Under the pieces are notes generated by a model, which was not told where the DNA came from, did no database searches, and saw only the letters and a list, made by a program, of their open reading frames with translations. Of a DNA stretch of 64,000 bases, positions 60,798 to 64,000 are shown one piece after another (positions within the stretch are counted from its first letter, which is position 1; each line of letters begins with the position of its first letter). Position numbers and translations under genes: made by a program. Location of the stretch: assembly GCA_944325785.1 (NCBI GenBank), contig CALVBN010000003.1:124001-188000 (forward strand). Reading direction: 5' to 3'. This stretch comes from Candidatus Gastranaerophilales bacterium (GTDB lineage Bacteria; Cyanobacteriota; Vampirovibrionia; Gastranaerophilales; Gastranaerophilaceae).

Positions 60798-61256
60798 ATG
60801 CAACAAGAAATTTTATTAAAACAAAAAATTGGTTTAAGATTATCACGTGCGGGTTTACTGTCAAAGGTATTTGCCGGGCAGGCGTTTACGCAGGCAGGCT
60901 TTGAACGGCGTCCGGAACAGTTTACAGTTTTGTATGCGCTCAAGGAAAATGACGGAATGTATTTAAGACAGCTTGCAAATATAACATTTAAAGACCGTCC
61001 GAATATGACAAGAATAGTATCAATTTTAGAATCTAACGGCTATGTTACTTCTGTTATAGAATCAGAAGGAAGACAGGTAAAAAAACTTTATATAACGGAA
61101 AAAGGAAAGCTAATTTGTGACGGGATGCTTCCGGTAATATTGAGTGTATGGGAAACAATAGTTGAAGGTTTAACAGAAGAAGAAGTTGATTTTTTCTTAA
61201 AAACACTGGATAAATTAGAAGAAAATATGCGAAATAAAATAGTATTACAGATTTAG
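60798..61256 (+). CDS. MarR-family transcriptional regulator
   Basis: The 152-aa winged-helix repressor has the MarR fold: an N-terminal dimer helix, LRQLANITFKDRPNMTRIVS as the recognition helix-turn-helix, and a wing at VIESEGRQVKKLYITEKG. AAAGGA precedes the ATG and the palindrome overlaps its promoter, so it very likely represses itself and the efflux genes until a ligand binds. It is analogous to EmrR/MprA, which controls emrAB. The hlyD-type gene starts 8 nt downstream. Confidence 0.93.
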   Translation: MQQEILLKQKIGLRLSRAGLLSKVFAGQAFTQAGFERRPEQFTVLYALKENDGMYLRQLANITFKDRPNMTRIVSILESNGYVTSVIESEGRQVKKLYITEKGKLICDGMLPVILSVWETIVEGLTEEEVDFFLKTLDKLEENMRNKIVLQI

Positions 61257-61264
61257 GTGAAGTT

Positions 61265-62356
61265 ATGGCAAAAAGACATGAAGACAAAAACGATAAAGAG
61301 TTCATAAAAAAGGCTAAGGCAAGATTAAAGAAAAGACGTCCGGAGTATAAAAAGAAGCGTGTAATAGTACCTTCTATAACGGCAGTAATTCTTATAATAA
61401 TAGGTATTATTGCGGCAATACATTCTACCTTTTATCAGTCAACAGATGATGCTTTTGTAGAAGGTCGATTGGTTTCGGTTGCTCCGAGGGTGTCAGCGCC
61501 TGTTATAAACTTGCTGGTAGATGACAATGAGGAAGTTAAGGCCGGAACATTGCTGGTAGAATTAGATCCAAAAGATTTTGAAGTTGCACTTGCACAGGCA
61601 GAGGCAAAATTGGCAGAGGCAAAAGCCGGTTTAACGATGACAGAAAAGCAGGTGGATGAAAGCTCTTCTAAAGTGAATAAATCAGAAGAGGATATTTCTT
61701 CAGCGTTGTCTACACTAGAGTTTGCAGAAAAGGACTTTGCAAGGTATAAAGAATTATACAAGGATGGAATTGTCTCTAAACAGGATTATGAAAGAAGCAA
61801 GTCCGCATATGAGGTCGCAAGGGCTGAATATAATGCTTCACAAGAAAGTGCAATGGCATATAAACATGCTCTGGATTCCGGAAAAGCAAAGACTGTTGCA
61901 GATGAAGCTTTGATAAAGAGATTAGAGGCAGAGGTTGAGCAGGCTAAATTAAATTTGGAATATACAAAAATTTATGCACCTCAAGACGGCAAAATAGCCG
62001 CCAGAAGCGTAGAAAAAGGCAACTATGTAAATGTCGGACAGCCGTTAATGAATATTGTTCCCGAACAGGTCTGGGTTGTTGCTAATTTTAAAGAAATACA
62101 GCTTACAAACATGAAACCTGGACAACCGGTAAGAGTGAAGGTTGATACATACCCAAATAAAAGATTTAAGGCGCATGTAGAAAGCATACAGCGGGCTACA
62201 GGTGCAAAATCGAGTTTATTCCCTCCGGAGAATGCAGTGGGAAGTTATGTAAAGATTGTTCAGAGGGTTCCGGTTAAAATCGTTTTTGATGAAGATATTT
62301 CAAATTATAATATTGTTCCCGGCATGTCAGTAGTTCCGAAGGTTAAAATTAAGTAG
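61265..62356 (+). CDS. emrA: EmrA/HlyD-type membrane fusion protein
   Basis: This 363-aa periplasmic adaptor has a basic N-terminus, one membrane helix (about 33-53, VPSITAVILIIIGIIAAIHS), a biotinyl-lipoyl half (TDDAFVEGRLVSVAPRVSAP), a coiled-coil hairpin (about 110-215) and the closing half (IYAPQDGKIAARSVEKGNYV). It links the inner-membrane pump to the outer channel. It lies between marR and the pump gene with gaps of 8 and 1 nt, in the EmrA arrangement. Confidence 0.95.
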   Translation: MAKRHEDKNDKEFIKKAKARLKKRRPEYKKKRVIVPSITAVILIIIGIIAAIHSTFYQSTDDAFVEGRLVSVAPRVSAPVINLLVDDNEEVKAGTLLVELDPKDFEVALAQAEAKLAEAKAGLTMTEKQVDESSSKVNKSEEDISSALSTLEFAEKDFARYKELYKDGIVSKQDYERSKSAYEVARAEYNASQESAMAYKHALDSGKAKTVADEALIKRLEAEVEQAKLNLEYTKIYAPQDGKIAARSVEKGNYVNVGQPLMNIVPEQVWVVANFKEIQLTNMKPGQPVRVKVDTYPNKRFKAHVESIQRATGAKSSLFPPENAVGSYVKIVQRVPVKIVFDEDISNYNIVPGMSVVPKVKIK

Positions 62357-62357
62357 T

Positions 62358-63917
62358 ATGGCAGATGAAGTCGTTATAGAACAGAATGAAGAAGGACGGA
62401 AGATAAATCCATATATAGTGGCAATTGCGGTATTGCTTCCTTCTTTTCTTGCGCTTGCGGCATCATCTGGAACAAATGTAAGCCAGCCCCATATTGCAGG
62501 GTTTTACGGTGCAACGCAGTACGAAACCAATACTGTTATTACCTGCTATATAATTTCAGGCGGTTTAATGCTTCCCGTTACGGGCTATCTTGTCCGGCTG
62601 ATAGGTAAAAAACTCTTGTTTATGTACAGCATCATTGTATTTACTCTCGGCTGTTTCTTGTGCATAATCTCTCCTAACTTGATATCTTTAATACTTGCAA
62701 GACTTATTCAAGGTATCGGGAGCGGAAGCATTCTGCCTCTTTGCCAGGCAATATTGCTGGAAGTCTTTCCTCCGGAGCAGAGAGGCGTTGCAATGGGACT
62801 GTTCGGGGTTGCCGCTATGTTTTCACCTCTTGCTGGTCCTTTTATGGGAGGTTATTTAACGGATAATTTTTCATGGCAGTGGATTTTTATTGTTAATATT
62901 CCGCTGTGTATTTTATCGCTTATTCTTGTTAAGTTTCTTGTTAATGATGATCCGCCGCCAAAGCTGAAGTATAACAAAAAATTTGATATAATAGGATATT
63001 CGTCTATCGTTATTGCAATGGCCTGTATGCAGATAGTTTTGGACAAAGGACAGCAGCATAACTGGTTTGATGAAACCTGGATTTGCTGGCTAACGGGGAT
63101 TTGTATTTTTTCTTTTGTATTCTTTTATGTTTGGGAACTGGAGTATAAATATCCTGTCATTGATATAAGAGTTTTTAAAGACCGAAACTTTTTGTTTGCA
63201 ACTATAGCAAGTTCATTTATAAATGTGATGATATATTCGACTTTGCTTCTTGTGCCGATGTTTATACAAAGTCTTATCGGATATAGCCCTTCAATGTCAG
63301 GTTTAACTATGTTTCCGCGCGCTATAATATGCTTTATAGGTTTGATAGTTGTGGGTGAAATCTCTAAGTATGTAGAAAGCCGAATTCTTGCGACAATAGG
63401 ATTTGTCATAATGGCTGTATCTGTATTAATGCTGACTCAGATGAACCCGCAGTCTTCTATGGAAAGTATTATATTGCCGAATATTCTTTTGTGTATAGGT
63501 GTTCCGACCGCGTTTGTTCCGATAACGGCGCTCGCATTTCAAACCCTTCCGGCATCAAAAACGGCAGATGCAGCGTCATTGCATGCTTTGTTTAAGAATA
63601 TCGTAACAGCAGTTGCAACATCAGCGGCTTCAACGTTTATTGCAAGAGTTTCGCAGGTTTATCAGAATTATTATGTTTCAAATCTGGCACCGCATAATCC
63701 GATGTTCAGACTGAAACTTGCAGCGTTGCAGACAAAATTCCTTCATTATTATCCGGCTGTAGCAGCCTCAAGAAAGGCAAACGGCATGCTGTATAAAGAG
63801 CTTTTAAATCAAGCAAGGCTCGGGGCTTTCTTTGATATTTTTACAGTACTTGCGCTGTTAATGATTATAATTATCCCGTTTATATTTATATTAAAAAATA
63901 AAACCAGCAAAAGTTAA
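62358..63917 (+). CDS. emrB: EmrB-type DHA2 multidrug MFS pump
   Basis: The 519-aa protein has about 14 transmembrane helices, expected of the DHA2 family. It shows LARLIQGIGSGSILPLCQAI (motif C-like in helix 5 region), PPEQRGVAMGLFGVAAMFSP and GPFMGGYLTDNFSWQWIFIV, which are EmrB/QacA signatures. It exports hydrophobic drugs or metabolites with protons. It starts 1-2 nt after emrA. The outer channel is the divergent gene, so the three would assemble a tripartite pump. The substrate is unknown. Confidence 0.95.
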   Translation: MADEVVIEQNEEGRKINPYIVAIAVLLPSFLALAASSGTNVSQPHIAGFYGATQYETNTVITCYIISGGLMLPVTGYLVRLIGKKLLFMYSIIVFTLGCFLCIISPNLISLILARLIQGIGSGSILPLCQAILLEVFPPEQRGVAMGLFGVAAMFSPLAGPFMGGYLTDNFSWQWIFIVNIPLCILSLILVKFLVNDDPPPKLKYNKKFDIIGYSSIVIAMACMQIVLDKGQQHNWFDETWICWLTGICIFSFVFFYVWELEYKYPVIDIRVFKDRNFLFATIASSFINVMIYSTLLLVPMFIQSLIGYSPSMSGLTMFPRAIICFIGLIVVGEISKYVESRILATIGFVIMAVSVLMLTQMNPQSSMESIILPNILLCIGVPTAFVPITALAFQTLPASKTADAASLHALFKNIVTAVATSAASTFIARVSQVYQNYYVSNLAPHNPMFRLKLAALQTKFLHYYPAVAASRKANGMLYKELLNQARLGAFFDIFTVLALLMIIIIPFIFILKNKTSKS

Positions 63918-64000
63918 GTTTTGTAACATTTTTATAAAATAATGAAATTTTTGATAAGAAAAATACTTTATTAATATATAAGTTATATAAACGAAGATAT
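63918..64000. other. Right end of window
   Basis: Very AT-rich sequence with TTGTAACA at 63920-63930 and TATATAAGTTATATAAAC near the end. No gene start is seen before the edge. Confidence 0.5.

Noticed and set aside
1..64000. tRNA or rRNA genes
   Set aside because: No T-arm-like GTTCRANNC with matching acceptor stem and no rRNA core sequence was noticed on either strand; a covariance search would be decisive.

Overview
The window reads as a chromosomal segment of a low-GC, flagellated, diderm bacterium. An outer-membrane efflux channel with an EmrAB-type pump shows an outer membrane. Flagellin, a FliD cap protein and FliA(sigma28)-type promoters show a flagellum. The gene style (repeated MGMxASQxRLL proteins, SFKG-like N-terminal motifs, asparagine/threonine-rich hypotheticals beside housekeeping genes) fits the non-photosynthetic gut cyanobacterial relatives (Gastranaerophilales/Vampirovibrionia, formerly Melainabacteria). 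That placement is inference from family resemblance, not a search.

Layout. 1-9.5 kb: partial M14 peptidase, inactive M16 homologue, an acidic ATPase-like protein with a PcrA-type tail, rpsT, rarA, rubrerythrin, a repeat-rich intergenic island, a small secreted protein, the ribosome-rescue protein RqcH, and an inverted fragment of the next gene. 9.8-15 kb: a sigma28-driven FG-repeat protein, queE, a DnaJ-like protein, a secreted thioredoxin-like protein and rmlA. 15-29 kb: one 4672-codon gene encoding a giant FliD, built of about 30 flagellin-IN modules and three GLUG beta-helix insertions, with a C10 tract beside its promoter. 29-33.3 kb: two divergent paralogues in a large inverted repeat, with a DUF559 nuclease gene flanked by 72-bp inverted repeats between them. 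33.3-46 kb: rph, a sugar MFS transporter, a B12-type radical SAM protein, a membrane protein with a structured leader, a GH13 enzyme, era, a gly/ala-rich hypothetical and a U32 protein. 46-56.5 kb: a second repeat island, TPR protein, pth, ffh, a third MGM paralogue, TPR protein, tlyA, tatD, a PD-(D/E)XK nuclease and a PfkB kinase. 56.5-64 kb: a small hypothetical, flagellin, fabI, a CxxC-less thioredoxin homologue, and a MarR-controlled tripartite efflux locus.

How it fits together. Three unrelated-looking loci (the FG-repeat gene, the left MGM paralogue and the third MGM paralogue) carry TAAAGTTT-N11/12-GCCGTAAN promoters, which ties otherwise unknown proteins to the flagellar regulon that includes the giant cap and flagellin. 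The efflux genes sit around one 22-bp palindrome, and a palindrome with the same half-sites lies in the promoter of a small gene at 33.3-33.6 kb.

The most unusual DNA is a two-copy intergenic element (6600-6985 and, inverted, 46065-46450). It begins with a pyrimidine arm, its complementary purine arm and an exact mirror image of the purine arm. The arm sequences differ between copies, yet both the complement and the mirror relations are kept, which is the pattern expected of a selected intramolecular triple helix. It is followed by three hairpins, one with compensatory base changes. Four genes also share a TATNNT-N6-ATG arrangement without a Shine-Dalgarno, suggesting leaderless transcripts.
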